A model generated the notes under the pieces. The model made no database searches. It had not been told where the DNA came from and saw only the letters and a list, made by a program, of their open reading frames with translations. From Solwaraspora sp. WMMD406 (GTDB lineage Bacteria > Actinomycetota > Actinomycetes > Mycobacteriales > Micromonosporaceae), in NCBI RefSeq assembly GCF_029626025.1, contig NZ_JARUBF010000001.1, positions 5,984,001-6,048,000 on the forward strand: DNA of 64,000 nt. Direction: 5' to 3'. Numbering within the stretch: position 1 is the stretch's first letter; the number at the start of each line of letters is the position of its first letter. The translations under genes and the position numbers were made by a program. This document shows, in pieces, positions 17,069-26,176 of this stretch.

Positions 17069-17926
17069 ATGGCAGCGACCAGGACGCAGAGCGGCCGCAT
17101 CCGCCCATCGGGTCCGTCTCCGACGCGACCTGGTCCGAGCATCGCGGCGTACGTCGCCGAACGACGGTGTGCCCTGGTGCGTGATCGGACGGGTCCGGTG
17201 GTCCGGCTGGTCGGCACGCTGGACCGGCAGACCGCCGGTGCGGTACGCGAGGACTTGCTGACCTGCCTCGCCGATCGGGCCGAACCGGTGGCGGTCGACG
17301 TCAGCGCCGTACGGATCGCCGACATCGTGGCGGTGCGCGTCGCGTCCGACGTCGCGGCGACGGTCGAGCACTGGCCGGCCGGCGGTTTCGTGATCACCGC
17401 ACCGCCAGCCGGTACGGGCCGGCTCTGGTCCGCCACCGGGGTCACCGTCGTCGCCGGTCAGCGGGTCGCCGGATACGAGTTGGTGCCGGCGTCGCCGTCC
17501 GGCGGGACGCTGCCTGACGGCGAAGCGACCTCGGCGCCGCTCGGGCTCGATCTGCTGCCGGTCGCGGGTGCGGCCCGCCGGGCCCGCGAGTTGGTCACCG
17601 ACGGGTGCGCGCGGTGGGACGTGCCGCACCTCACCGGACCCGCGTGCGTCGCGATCACCGAGATGGTGAACAACGTGGTGGTGCACGCCGGCACGGCGAT
17701 GTCGGTACGGGTGGCGTACCGAAACGGAACGCTGCGGTTGTCGGTGCGTGACGGTTCCGCCGATCTGCCCCGGCTGCGTGGCCCGGTCCCGCCGACCGCC
17801 CTGGGCGGTCGCGGAATGCTGTTGGTCGACGCGGTGGCACGGCGCTGGGGCGGTACGCCGATCAGCGGGGGCAAACTGACCTGGGCGACCATCGAAGCCA
17901 CCGACGATCGACGTGGCGGCGTGTGA
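17069..17926 (+). CDS. STAS domain plus RsbW-like ATPase regulatory protein
   Basis: A 285-residue soluble protein. Residues about 40-125 look like a STAS anti-sigma-antagonist domain (VRLVGTLDRQTAGAVREDLL, VAVDVSAVRIAD). Residues about 150-280 are a GHKL-type ATPase (AITEMVNNVVVHAG as N box, VRDGSADLP, GGRGMLLVDAVARRWG). Anti-sigma kinase and antagonist modules are usually separate proteins that bind each other, so the single chain may self-regulate. The following gene begins at its stop codon (TGATG), implying coupling. Confidence 0.72.
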   Translation: MAATRTQSGRIRPSGPSPTRPGPSIAAYVAERRCALVRDRTGPVVRLVGTLDRQTAGAVREDLLTCLADRAEPVAVDVSAVRIADIVAVRVASDVAATVEHWPAGGFVITAPPAGTGRLWSATGVTVVAGQRVAGYELVPASPSGGTLPDGEATSAPLGLDLLPVAGAARRARELVTDGCARWDVPHLTGPACVAITEMVNNVVVHAGTAMSVRVAYRNGTLRLSVRDGSADLPRLRGPVPPTALGGRGMLLVDAVARRWGGTPISGGKLTWATIEATDDRRGGV

Positions 17927-18516
17927 TGGTGGCGCACGACAGCTCGACGGCCACGTCGCGGATCACCCGACTGGCCCTGGTGGCGTTCGGTGTCGCGGTC
18001 GGCTACCTGGTCGGACGGGAGACACGACGATCCGGGCGCAGGCTGCCGGCCGGACCGCCGCCGGTCGGACCGGCTCCGGCCGGCACCATGTCCACCGGTC
18101 CGAACCCACCCGCGGAGCCGACCGCCACCCGCCGGGCTGAACCGGCCGGCACCCACCAGGCTGAACCGGCCGGCACCCGACGGGCTGACCCCGCGGCCGG
18201 CGCGTCGGCGCCGGTACGGCCGGCGACGGCCCCACGGGGGCAGCGGCCCGGCGTCGATCTGGGCTACCGGCCCGGTCTGCCGGCGGACCAAGGCTTCGCG
18301 GCGGACACGGTGAGCGGCGCGTCGGCGACCACCGCGTCCGACTCGTACGAGGTGCTGCCCGGCCGGACGACGGCGAGCCCGACCGCGCCGATCGGGCACC
18401 CGGTCGAGGGTCGCCGTCCGGCCTCGGGTCGATCGCCGCATGCGACCCCGGATCCACCAGCCCAGCCGGATCCACCAGCCCGACCGGACGAACCGGCCCC
18501 GTCGGATCCGACGTAG
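17926..18516 (+). CDS. Hypothetical single-pass membrane protein with Pro/Ala-rich tail
   Basis: About 196 residues from ATG 17926, which overlaps the stop of the STAS-ATPase gene. A hydrophobic segment (RLALVAFGVAVGYLVGRE) near the N-terminus is followed by a disordered tail rich in Pro, Ala, Thr and Arg with repeated AEPAGT(R/H) units. It could be a membrane anchor acting with the upstream regulator. Low complexity makes the real 3' extent less certain. Confidence 0.5.
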   Translation: MVAHDSSTATSRITRLALVAFGVAVGYLVGRETRRSGRRLPAGPPPVGPAPAGTMSTGPNPPAEPTATRRAEPAGTHQAEPAGTRRADPAAGASAPVRPATAPRGQRPGVDLGYRPGLPADQGFAADTVSGASATTASDSYEVLPGRTTASPTAPIGHPVEGRRPASGRSPHATPDPPAQPDPPARPDEPAPSDPT

Positions 18517-18577
18517 GACCGCCGAGTCGCCTCAGACCAGGGTGTGTGACAGCTACGGCGCCGGGTAATGGGACGGC

Positions 18578-19165
18578 ATGCGCGAAGACGACTTCCCCCG
18601 CCCGGTATCCGACACCGAGTCCGAAGGCATCCCGGAGACCGCCGACGACGACTCGACCGCCTACGACGACGTGGCGAGTGGCCGGGAGGCGGATGGGCCC
18701 GATCCGGCCAGCGTCCCGGGCGATGTGCCGATGGCGGTCGATCATTTCGGCAACACCGCGCAAGAGCAACGCGACGGGGAATCGCTCGACTACAAGGTTG
18801 CCCGGGAATCGTTGGAGACGCCGGTACGCGACCTGCTCAGTGGCCCCGCTGATCCGGCGTTGGGCGACGAAGCCGACAGCGAGCGGGCCGCCGCCCAGGC
18901 GCAGCTCGACGCCGACGTGATCGATCCCGGCCCCTCCTCCGACCCCGACTCGCCGGTGTCGGTCTACGACCACGGCCGGCTCGGTGGTTCCGCCGACGGG
19001 ATGGTGGGGCGGCTGGTGGAACCAGACGAGGGCGCCCACAGCGACGCGGAGCCTGACGCGGTGGCGGCGGACGCCGGTGCGGCCGGCGGTGGGGCCAGCG
19101 CCGAGGAGCTGGCGATCCACGAAACCCAGCCACCGCCGGACCGACCGGTCGACCGGCAGCGGTAG
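18578..19165 (+). CDS. DUF5709 protein
   Basis: A 195-residue acidic protein. The C-terminal conserved block DHGRLGGSADGMVGRLVEPD, followed by EGAHSDAEPDAVA and SAEELAIHE, is the hallmark of DUF5709, an actinobacterial family of unknown role. The preceding region is disordered and Asp/Glu-rich. No signal or membrane segment is seen. It stands alone. Confidence 0.8.
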   Translation: MREDDFPRPVSDTESEGIPETADDDSTAYDDVASGREADGPDPASVPGDVPMAVDHFGNTAQEQRDGESLDYKVARESLETPVRDLLSGPADPALGDEADSERAAAQAQLDADVIDPGPSSDPDSPVSVYDHGRLGGSADGMVGRLVEPDEGAHSDAEPDAVAADAGAAGGGASAEELAIHETQPPPDRPVDRQR

Positions 19166-19239
19166 TCCTGGCGACGGCGATATCCAGCTAAAGCTGACTC
19201 GGCGACGTCTGACCTGCGCCGAGGCGGGTATACCGACGG

Positions 19240-19566
19240 ATGCACATTGACGTATATGAGCCGAAGGCTGCCGAACAGTTCTGGGAAGGGCTGCGGGACG
19301 TAGCTGCTGCCGCCACTCGCCTCAAGGATGACGAACTGTATGAGGCAATCGTCAAGATCGGCAGGGCGGGCCTGGCGCAGGGTGTCGAACTGGTGCCATC
19401 CAGCGGATTGTTTCTCCGATGCCCGGTTTGCGACGGCCTGCCCGGTCAGCGCTGCATCAACATGCCCCGACATCCCGTGAGCGACAACGCCTTGCACCCT
19501 GAGCGCATCGACTTGGCCAAGAAGGCGCTAGCGGGGGAAGTACCACTTCCCGCCCCCCTCCGTTGA
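19240..19566 (+). CDS. Small protein with phage-type zinc-binding motif
   Basis: A 108-residue protein. The first half is helical (YEPKAAEQFWEGLRDV, DELYEAIVKIGRAGLA). The second half holds C-P-V-C-x7-C (CPVCDGLPGQRC) followed by histidines (RHPVSDNALHPERI), matching the short zinc-finger module common in phage- and plasmid-borne actinobacterial proteins. Base composition is a little lower in GC than its neighbours, which would fit horizontal origin. Role unknown; nucleic-acid binding is plausible. Confidence 0.68.
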   Translation: MHIDVYEPKAAEQFWEGLRDVAAAATRLKDDELYEAIVKIGRAGLAQGVELVPSSGLFLRCPVCDGLPGQRCINMPRHPVSDNALHPERIDLAKKALAGEVPLPAPLR

Positions 19567-19626
19567 TGCCTCTCCTTGGCAAGATCCGGAACATGCGCGG
19601 GATGACCCACCCTGCTACCCGGTCGC

Positions 19627-20301
19627 CTATTCGTCGAGGCCCTGCTCGATCGCGTAGCGGGTGAGTTCGACCCGGTTGTGCAGTTGCAGCTTGCCGAGGG
19701 TGTTCTGCACGTGGTTCTGCACCGTACGGTGGGACAGCCCGAGCCGCGTCGCGATCTGCTTGTAGGACAGCCCTTTCGCCACCAGGCGCAGTACCTCGGT
19801 CTCCCGATCGGTCAATCGGGGTTCGTCACCGCCCGGATTCGGCGCGGCGGCGAGCCGGCGGTATTCGCCGAGCACCAGCCCGGCCAGCCCGGGGGTGAAG
19901 ACGGTGTCACCGACGCTGGTGCGGCGTACGGCGTCGAGGAACTCCGCCGGGCTGGCCGACTTGAGCAGGTAGCCGGTCGCGCCGGCCTTCACCGCATCCA
20001 GGACGCTCTGCTGTTCCCCGCTGGCGGAAAGCATGAGGACCCGGACGCCCGGCTGGGCCGCGAGTAGCCCCCGGATCACCTCGACACCCGACATGTCGGG
20101 CAGCTGCAGGTCGAGCACCACGACGTCCGGGCGGGTCGCCTGGCAGATCCGGATCGCCTGGCGGCCCTCGCCGGTGGTGGCCACCACCTCGTGTCCCGCT
20201 TCGGACAGGTCGCGGGCCACTCCTTCGCGCCACATCGGATGGTCGTCGACCACCATGACGCGAATCGGGCCGCTGTCGTCTGTCGGCTGGTCGCCGCCCA
20301 T
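19627..20301 (-). CDS. NarL/LuxR-family response regulator
   Basis: A 224-residue regulator. The receiver domain has the acid pair VVDDHP and phospho-accepting Asp in VVLDLQLPDMSG, with the K of LKSASPAEF. The LuxR helix-turn-helix reads LTDRETEVLRLVAKGLSYKQ and ends HRTVQNHVQNTLGKL. It abuts the upstream kinase gene with no intervening base, so the two form a two-component pair. Target genes are not evident. Confidence 0.92.
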   Translation of the reverse strand: MGGDQPTDDSGPIRVMVVDDHPMWREGVARDLSEAGHEVVATTGEGRQAIRICQATRPDVVVLDLQLPDMSGVEVIRGLLAAQPGVRVLMLSASGEQQSVLDAVKAGATGYLLKSASPAEFLDAVRRTSVGDTVFTPGLAGLVLGEYRRLAAAPNPGGDEPRLTDRETEVLRLVAKGLSYKQIATRLGLSHRTVQNHVQNTLGKLQLHNRVELTRYAIEQGLDE

Positions 20302-21504
20302 CTACCGCTCCTCGGTCCCGGGTCGGGTAGCCGTCGTCGGCACCCGCAACTCGATCTCCGTACCCTCGCCCACGGTGGTGAGGATTCGCACCGTCCCGCC
20401 CAGTTCGACGATCCGGCCTTTGATCGACTGGCTCACGCCGAGCCGGCCTGCGGCGGCGGCCTCGTCGAGCCGGCCCGGCGGGATGCCGCACCCGTCGTCC
20501 CGGATCGACACGGTGACGACCCCTTCCTCCTCCTCGACCAGCACCCAGCACCGGGTACCCGGGCCGCCGTGCCGGGACGCGTTGTCGATCGCGGCCGCGA
20601 CGGCGGCCCCGATCTGGTCGACGGCGTTCGCGCGGAGCCGGACCGGGTCGGCGGGGGTGGCGACGGTCACCGTGGGCGACTCGTAGCTGGCGATCACCGT
20701 ACGCAGGTCGGTCGGCCGGGGGGCGCTCGGCGCGGTGGTGGCCGATTCGCCGCCAGCCGCGCCCCGGCTGGCGACCAGTGCGCGCAGGGCCGATTCCTGT
20801 TCGCCGGCGAGCCGGGCCAGTTCGCCGGCTTCCCCGTCGAGGTGGGCGCCGCGCCGGGCGACCATCGCGAGGACCTGGAGCACCGAGTCGTGGATGTCGC
20901 GCGCCAGGCGTTCCCGTTCTCGGGTCGCGGCGGCCAGTTCCCGGGTCGCGGCTTCGAGTTCCACGGCACGTTGCAGCCGCTGCTCGGCCTGCTCGATGAG
21001 CCGGGCGACGTGGCCGACAGCGATTCCGGCCAGCAGCATCAGCACGCCGGGGGTGACCGACGATTCGTTGAGCCGTTCCCGTACCGCCAGATCGGCCGCG
21101 GTGAGGATCAGGGCCGCGACCACACCGAGACGACGGCCGCCGGCGACGGCCCAGGCGAGGACCGGAGCGGCGAGCCAGGCGACGGCCAGGGTGGGGACGC
21201 CGTCGGCGAGCGCCGGCCGGCCGATCACCCACGGGCTGATCAGCAGGGTAGTCAGCGCCACCGCCAGGTCGGCGGCGAGCAACGGCCAGCGGCGCGACGC
21301 CGGTCGGGCGTACGCGTAGGCGGCGACGACGGTCCATGCGATCATGCCCAGGAGGACCGGGATCGCGATCAGAGGGTGTGCGTAGTCGCCCAGGTTGCGG
21401 ACGTAGAGCACCAGTACGTAGCCGAGGGCGGTGAACCGGAAGACCGCGATGGCGCGCCAGAGCGGCACCAACAGGGTGCCCGGCGGCGAGGGGCTCTGGT
21501 GCAC
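20302..21504 (-). CDS. Membrane sensor histidine kinase (MacS/NarX-like, HisKA_3)
   Basis: A 400-residue kinase with a GTG start. The N-terminal half has about five membrane helices (FTALGYVLVLYV, ALTTLLISPWVIG, GVLMLLAGIAVGHVA), followed by a coiled coil (about 165-205), the HisKA_3 phosphoacceptor ARDIHDSVLQVLAMVARRG and an HATPase_c domain with DNASRHG, DDGCGIP and AAAGRLGVSQSIKG. It phosphorylates the adjacent LuxR-type regulator. The short extracellular loops suggest sensing within or at the membrane, for example envelope stress. Confidence 0.9.
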   Translation of the reverse strand: MHQSPSPPGTLLVPLWRAIAVFRFTALGYVLVLYVRNLGDYAHPLIAIPVLLGMIAWTVVAAYAYARPASRRWPLLAADLAVALTTLLISPWVIGRPALADGVPTLAVAWLAAPVLAWAVAGGRRLGVVAALILTAADLAVRERLNESSVTPGVLMLLAGIAVGHVARLIEQAEQRLQRAVELEAATRELAAATRERERLARDIHDSVLQVLAMVARRGAHLDGEAGELARLAGEQESALRALVASRGAAGGESATTAPSAPRPTDLRTVIASYESPTVTVATPADPVRLRANAVDQIGAAVAAAIDNASRHGGPGTRCWVLVEEEEGVVTVSIRDDGCGIPPGRLDEAAAAGRLGVSQSIKGRIVELGGTVRILTTVGEGTEIELRVPTTATRPGTEER

Positions 21505-21648
21505 CCGACGACGATGGCACAGGAGCTGCGCGATGGCGAACCGGTCGCCGCAGTCGGCCGTACCGGATGCGAGGTCCGGTTGGCGGCTGACCCGATCTAG
21601 GGGGAAAATGACAATAAAATACCTTCCTATCTTCAGCCGGATGGATTC

Positions 21649-22134
21649 ATGACCGACGCGGATCCCCCGTCATCGGCTACGGTCGTGCCTATCGACCCGA
21701 CGGATCTACTCAGCGAGACCTTCGACCGGGGTCAGGTCACTGACCTCCGGCACCGCGTCGCATCCTGCGCACTGAGCGCCGGCATGCACGGGCAGCGGCT
21801 GGACGACTTCGTCCTGGCCGTCAACGAGCTGATCACCAACGCCGTACGTCATGGTGGCGGGCGCGGTTGGCTGCGGATGTGGCGAGAGGCACACTCGATG
21901 GTCTGCGAGGTATCCGACAACGGCCACGGGATCGAGACCGACCGACTGCACAACCGGGATCGACCCGCGCCGAACACCGCAGGCGGCTGGGGGCTGTGGC
22001 TCACCGAGCGGTTGACCGACACCATGGCCGTGGCGACCAGCTCCAGCGGCACCACCGTCCGGATCAGTCTCAGTGTCCCCGCCACCGGCTCCGCCGGTCG
22101 GGAGCCGGCCGGGCAGGCTCCGCCCGGCAGCTGA
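21649..22134 (+). CDS. RsbW-like ATP-binding regulatory protein
   Basis: A 161-residue GHKL ATPase with the N box LAVNELITNAVRHGGG, G1 VSDNGHGI and G2 GGWGLWLTERLTD. These serine-kinase-like proteins act as anti-sigma or anti-anti-sigma regulators in actinobacteria. It is divergent from the two-component operon across a 144-base, locally AT-rich gap (aatgacaataaaatacc), probably the promoters of both. No partner antagonist is adjacent. Confidence 0.8.
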   Translation: MTDADPPSSATVVPIDPTDLLSETFDRGQVTDLRHRVASCALSAGMHGQRLDDFVLAVNELITNAVRHGGGRGWLRMWREAHSMVCEVSDNGHGIETDRLHNRDRPAPNTAGGWGLWLTERLTDTMAVATSSSGTTVRISLSVPATGSAGREPAGQAPPGS

Positions 22135-22173
22135 CCGGCCGCCCGCGTCGTAGCCGTACAGACCCTGCGCCGC

Positions 22174-22209
22174 CCCGTCGCCACACGCCAGCCCGTCGCC
22201 ACACGCCAG
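22174..22209. repeat. 18-bp tandem duplication after the RsbW-like gene
   Basis: Two perfect copies of cccgtcgccacacgccag (22174-22191 and 22192-22209) in the short convergent gap before the PRPP synthetase stop. Confidence 0.85.
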
Positions 22210-22256
22210 CTGCCATCCCGGCACAGCGCCGCGCCGCGACGGCGGCAGCCCGCCGA

Positions 22257-23204
22257 TCAGGCGAACAACGCGCTGACCGACTCGCCGTTGTGAATCCGCC
22301 GCATCGCCTCGGCCAGTGCCGGCGCCACGGAGAGCACCTGCAGCTTCGGCACCCGCTTGCCCTCCGGAATCGGCACGGTGTTGGTACAGACGATCTCCAG
22401 GACCCCCTCCTGGCTACTCAGCCGGTCGAGGGCGCCACTGGAGAACAGCCCATGGGTGCAGGCGATCCGGATCGACCGGACCTTGAGGTCGCGCAGGTGG
22501 TCGATGAGTTCGATCACCGTACTGCCCTTGGCGATCTCGTCGTCGAGGACGATCACGTCGCGGTCCACGACGTCACCGATCACGGCGCTGATCTGCACCC
22601 GATCGTCACTGAAACGTTGCTTGGCACCGGCCGCCACCGGGAGACCAAGCATCCGGGCGAAGGCAGCAGCCTCCTTGGCGTTGCCGAGGTCGGGCGAAAC
22701 GACCACCGTGTCGGCCAATTCGTGGCCGCGAAAGTGCGCGGCCAACTCCCGGAGCGCGTGCAGGTGGTCGACGGGGACGCTGAAGAACCCGTGCACCTGC
22801 GGCGAGTGCAGGGTCATCGCGAGCACCCGGTCGGCACCGGCGGACACCAGCAGGTCGGCGACGAGCCGGGCACCGATCGAGATTCGCGGGGCGTCCTTCT
22901 TGTCGGAACGGGCGTAGGCGTAGTGCGGCAGCACCACGGTGATCCGCCCGGCTGAGGCCCCCCGGGCGGCGTCGAGCATCAGCAGCAGCTCGACCAGGTG
23001 TTCCTGTACCGGCGGCACCAGTGGCTGGATCAGGAAGACATCCCGCTCGCGGCAGTTCGCCTGCAGCTGCACTTCCAGGCAGTCGTTGGCGAACCGGGAC
23101 ACCCGTACCGGTTGCAGCGGGACGTCCAGGTGAGCGCAGATCTCGGCCGCCAACTCGGGGTGGGCACTGCCGCTGAAAACCGCAATGTCGCGCACGCCGT
23201 ACAT
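22257..23204 (-). CDS. Ribose-phosphate pyrophosphokinase-like protein (divergent)
   Basis: A 315-residue protein matching PRPP synthetase throughout: FSGSAHPELA, RFANDCLEVQ, LLLMLDAARGASAGRITVVL, PHYAYARSDKKDAPR and the PRPP loop VIVLDDEIAKGSTVIE. It would make PRPP from ribose-5-phosphate and ATP. The PRPP loop is DDEIAKGST rather than the common DDMIDTGGT, and the RQDKK-type loop reads RSDKK, so this is probably a paralogue distinct from the housekeeping enzyme. Start ATG 23204 (MYGVRDIAVF). Confidence 0.82.
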   Translation of the reverse strand: MYGVRDIAVFSGSAHPELAAEICAHLDVPLQPVRVSRFANDCLEVQLQANCRERDVFLIQPLVPPVQEHLVELLLMLDAARGASAGRITVVLPHYAYARSDKKDAPRISIGARLVADLLVSAGADRVLAMTLHSPQVHGFFSVPVDHLHALRELAAHFRGHELADTVVVSPDLGNAKEAAAFARMLGLPVAAGAKQRFSDDRVQISAVIGDVVDRDVIVLDDEIAKGSTVIELIDHLRDLKVRSIRIACTHGLFSSGALDRLSSQEGVLEIVCTNTVPIPEGKRVPKLQVLSVAPALAEAMRRIHNGESVSALFA

Positions 23205-23272
23205 CGTAGGTCAGCCGCCGTCGACGCCACCCACACCACGGTCGCCGTACCCGGGCCGCCACCCGCCGTGGC

Positions 23273-24247
23273 CTAGCCGAGCTGCTTGTGGACGAACTCG
23301 ATCGACAGTTGGTCGAAATGGGCCCGGCCGCCCTCGTGGTCGTCCCACTCGTACACCTCGATCTCCTTCGGGCCGGAGTACGCGTGGTAAGCGGCGAAGA
23401 CCGTCGACGGCGGGCAGGTCTGGTCCATCAACGCGGCGCTGAACAGCGCCGGTGCGGTCGCCCACGGCACCAGGTGCGCGGCATCGACGTAGTCGACCGT
23501 GGCGAACGCGGCGGCGGCGCGCTCTGGTTGCAGCCGGCAGAACCGGACCAGCTCGTTGTAGGGATCCGCGTCGGTGATCGTCACCGCCCGCCGGATCTGG
23601 CACAGGAACGGCACCTGGGACACCACCGCCCGGACCCGGTCCCCGGCCAACGCGGCGGCGGCCAACGCCAGCCCGCCGCCTTGGCTGGCGCCGACCACGG
23701 CCAACCGGGATCCGTCGACGCCCGGCAGGTCACCGGCGATCTCCACGGCCCGCGCGGCATCGGTGATCAGCCGACGGTAGTAGTAGCCGGCTGGATCGAG
23801 CACGCCTCGGGTGAGGTAGCCGGGAGTGGCCGGTCCGGACCCGTCCGGACCGGGATCCGGGGTGTCGCCGCCCCGCCACGAACCGCCCTGGCCGCGGGTG
23901 TCCATCACCAGATGGGCGTAACCGGCGGACGCCCAGAGCAGCCACTCGTGCGGGCGGCCCCGGCCGCCGCCGTACCCGATGAACTGGACGACGACCGGTA
24001 GCGGCCCGGCGGCACCCGACGGCACGTTGAGCCAGGCCTTGATCTCCTGACCCGCGAAGCCGGTGAAACTCACGTCGTACGTGTCGATCGCACGCAACGG
24101 GGTGGCCACCGGGGTGGCCACCGGCTTCGCCGCCATCGACCGGGCGTCCGACAGCGTGTCGTCCCAGAACGCGCGCAGATCGGCCGGCGGCGTCAGCTCG
24201 GGCTGGTAACGCCGCAGCCGATCGAGGGGAAGATCGAACCAGGCCAT
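23273..24247 (-). CDS. Acetyl xylan esterase / cephalosporin-C deacetylase
   Basis: A 324-residue AXE1-family carbohydrate esterase (CE7). Visible signatures are FIGYGGGRG with the RGQGG motif ([13 protein letters not shown]), the nucleophile GASQGGG, catalytic Asp in MDQTCPPST and the late His in EWDDHEGG. No signal peptide is seen, in line with the cytoplasmic oligomeric CE7 enzymes. Start ATG 24247 ([11 protein letters not shown]). It is divergent from glpK with 64 bases between starts, so they may share regulation. Confidence 0.88.
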   Translation of the reverse strand: MAWFDLPLDRLRRYQPELTPPADLRAFWDDTLSDARSMAAKPVATPVATPLRAIDTYDVSFTGFAGQEIKAWLNVPSGAAGPLPVVVQFIGYGGGRGRPHEWLLWASAGYAHLVMDTRGQGGSWRGGDTPDPGPDGSGPATPGYLTRGVLDPAGYYYRRLITDAARAVEIAGDLPGVDGSRLAVVGASQGGGLALAAAALAGDRVRAVVSQVPFLCQIRRAVTITDADPYNELVRFCRLQPERAAAAFATVDYVDAAHLVPWATAPALFSAALMDQTCPPSTVFAAYHAYSGPKEIEVYEWDDHEGGRAHFDQLSIEFVHKQLG

Positions 24248-24311
24248 GAGCGGCACGCTACCAGCGACGGCGGGGCGGATGGAGTCCGATGTCCATGGCC
24301 ATACTGGCCTG

Positions 24312-25862
24312 ATGACCGCGCAGAGCAGCCCGGCCGCCGCCGGACGGTACATCGCCGCCATCGACCAGGGCACCACCTCGTCACGATGCATCGTGTTCGA
24401 CGCCGACGGCACGATCGTCACCATGGCCCAGCGCGAACACCGGCAGATCTTCCCCCGCCCCGGCTGGGTCGAACACGACGCCGACGAGATCTGGGCCAAC
24501 GTCGAGCAGGTCGTCCGGCAGGCCCTCGCCGACGCTGGCATCGGCGGCGCGGCCGACGCCGACGCCGACGCTGGTGGATTGGCCGCGATCGGCATCACCA
24601 ACCAGCGGGAGACCACCGTGGTGTGGGACCGGACCACCGGCCGGCCGGTGCACCCCGCGATCGTCTGGCAGGACACCCGTACCGGCCCGCAGCTGCGGCG
24701 GCTCGGCGCGGCCGTCGGCGAGCAGCGGCTACGGGAACGCACCGGACTGCCGCTGGCGACGTACTTCGCCGGGCCGAAGGCGATGTGGCTGCTGGAACAC
24801 GTCGACGGGCTGCGCGAGCGGGCCGAACGCGGCGAGGTGCTGTTCGGCACGATGGAATCCTGGCTGATCTGGAAGTTGACCGGCCGGCACGTCACCGACG
24901 TCACCAACGCCAGCCGGACGCTGCTGATGGACGTGCACACGCTGCGCTGGGACGACGAAATCCTGGCCGCGGCGGGCATTCCGGCCGCGATGCTGCCGGA
25001 AATCGTCTCGTCGGCGACGGTCTACGGTACGACGGACGCCGACGTCGCCGGCGGAGCGCTGGCCGGCGTACCGGTCGCCAGTGCCCTCGGTGACCAGCAG
25101 GCGGCGTTGTTCGGGCAGACCTGCTTCCAGCCCGGCGAGGCCAAATGCACCTACGGCACCGGCAGTTTCCTGCTGCTCAACACCGGTACGAGTGCGGTCA
25201 CCTCACAGCACGGGCTGCTGACCACGGTGGCGTACCAGATCGGTGATGCCCCGGCCCACTACGCGCTGGAGGGTGCGATCGCGGTGACCGGGTCGCTGGT
25301 GCAGTGGCTGCGCGACAACCTGGGGCTGATCTCCAGCGCGGCGCAGATCGAGGAGCTGGCTCGCAGCGTCGACGGCAACGGCGGCTGCTACATCGTGCCG
25401 GCGTTCTCCGGGCTGTTCGCCCCGCACTGGCGGGCCGACGCCCGGGGCGTGGTCGCCGGATTGACCGGTTACATCACCAAGGGGCATCTGGCCCGCGCGG
25501 TGCTGGAAGCCTCGGCGTGGCAGACCCGGGAGGTGGTGGACGCGATGAACGCCGATTCCGACGTGGCGCTGCGCCGGCTGCGGGTCGACGGTGGGATGAC
25601 CGCCAACGGGCTGTTGATGCAGTTCCTGGCCGACGTGCTCGACGTGCCGGTGGTGCGTCCGGCGGTCAGCGAGACGACCTGTCTCGGGGCGGCGTACGCG
25701 GCCGGGTTGGCGGTCGGTTTCTGGCCGGACCTGGACACGTTGCGCGCCCAGTGGCGGGCCGACGCGCACTGGCGGCCGGCGATGTCGGCGGCGCACCGGG
25801 ACCGCGAGTACGCCCAGTGGCGCAAGGCCGTCAGCCGTACCCTCGACTGGGTCGACGACTGA
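24312..25862 (+). CDS. glpK: Glycerol kinase
   Basis: A 516-residue FGGY kinase that phosphorylates glycerol to glycerol-3-phosphate. It has the N-terminal phosphate loop [50 protein letters not shown] and the C-terminal nucleotide site [23 protein letters not shown] 24312 (MTAQSSPAA) gives the normal length. No glpF or glpD is adjacent. Its 3' end overlaps a decayed gene fragment on the opposite strand. Confidence 0.93.
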   Translation: MTAQSSPAAAGRYIAAIDQGTTSSRCIVFDADGTIVTMAQREHRQIFPRPGWVEHDADEIWANVEQVVRQALADAGIGGAADADADAGGLAAIGITNQRETTVVWDRTTGRPVHPAIVWQDTRTGPQLRRLGAAVGEQRLRERTGLPLATYFAGPKAMWLLEHVDGLRERAERGEVLFGTMESWLIWKLTGRHVTDVTNASRTLLMDVHTLRWDDEILAAAGIPAAMLPEIVSSATVYGTTDADVAGGALAGVPVASALGDQQAALFGQTCFQPGEAKCTYGTGSFLLLNTGTSAVTSQHGLLTTVAYQIGDAPAHYALEGAIAVTGSLVQWLRDNLGLISSAAQIEELARSVDGNGGCYIVPAFSGLFAPHWRADARGVVAGLTGYITKGHLARAVLEASAWQTREVVDAMNADSDVALRRLRVDGGMTANGLLMQFLADVLDVPVVRPAVSETTCLGAAYAAGLAVGFWPDLDTLRAQWRADAHWRPAMSAAHRDREYAQWRKAVSRTLDWVDD

Positions 25863-26109
25863 CGGCCAGCTCCTCATCGGCTCGGCTGTCCTTCTCGTCG
25901 GCTCGGCTGAGCGCCTCGTCGGGCGGCAGCAAATCGGCCGAGCGGTGCGCGACCGCCGAGGCGATGATGGCGACCGCCGAGGCGATGATGGCGACCGCGT
26001 CGGCACCGGGCATCGCCGGCAGCTGCCGGCCGTCGCGCAACCGCAACGCGACCCGACCGTACGGCGCCTCCCAGGCACCGATCACCGCCACGTACGGAAT
26101 CCTGCGCCG
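25831..26109 (-). pseudogene. Remnant of a threonyl-tRNA-synthetase-type anticodon-binding domain
   Basis: The minus-strand frame reads RRRIPYVAVIGAWEAPYG, then RVALRLRDGRQLPAMPGADA. This is the characteristic last part of the HGTP anticodon-binding domain of class II synthetases (normally PYVAVVGxREAxxGTVALR-type). Nothing homologous precedes it and no catalytic domain exists. A perfect 21-bp tandem duplication (25951-25992) expands its C-terminus. It reads as a truncated, decaying gene end between glpK and a methyltransferase gene. A functional micro-protein cannot be excluded. Confidence 0.55.
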
Positions 26110-26176
26110 GGCCGCCGTTCTGCCGCCGCCACCGAAACCGTTCGTCATCAACGGCGACTGGCGCGATGCTGTCCCG

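Noticed and set aside
17963-19120. Minus-strand 385-codon frame across the DUF5709 region
   Set aside because: Antisense to two plus-strand genes, one with clear DUF5709 signatures.
23273-24979. 568-codon frame extending the acetyl esterase upstream
   Set aside because: The extension is antisense to glpK; the family N-terminus begins at ATG 24247.
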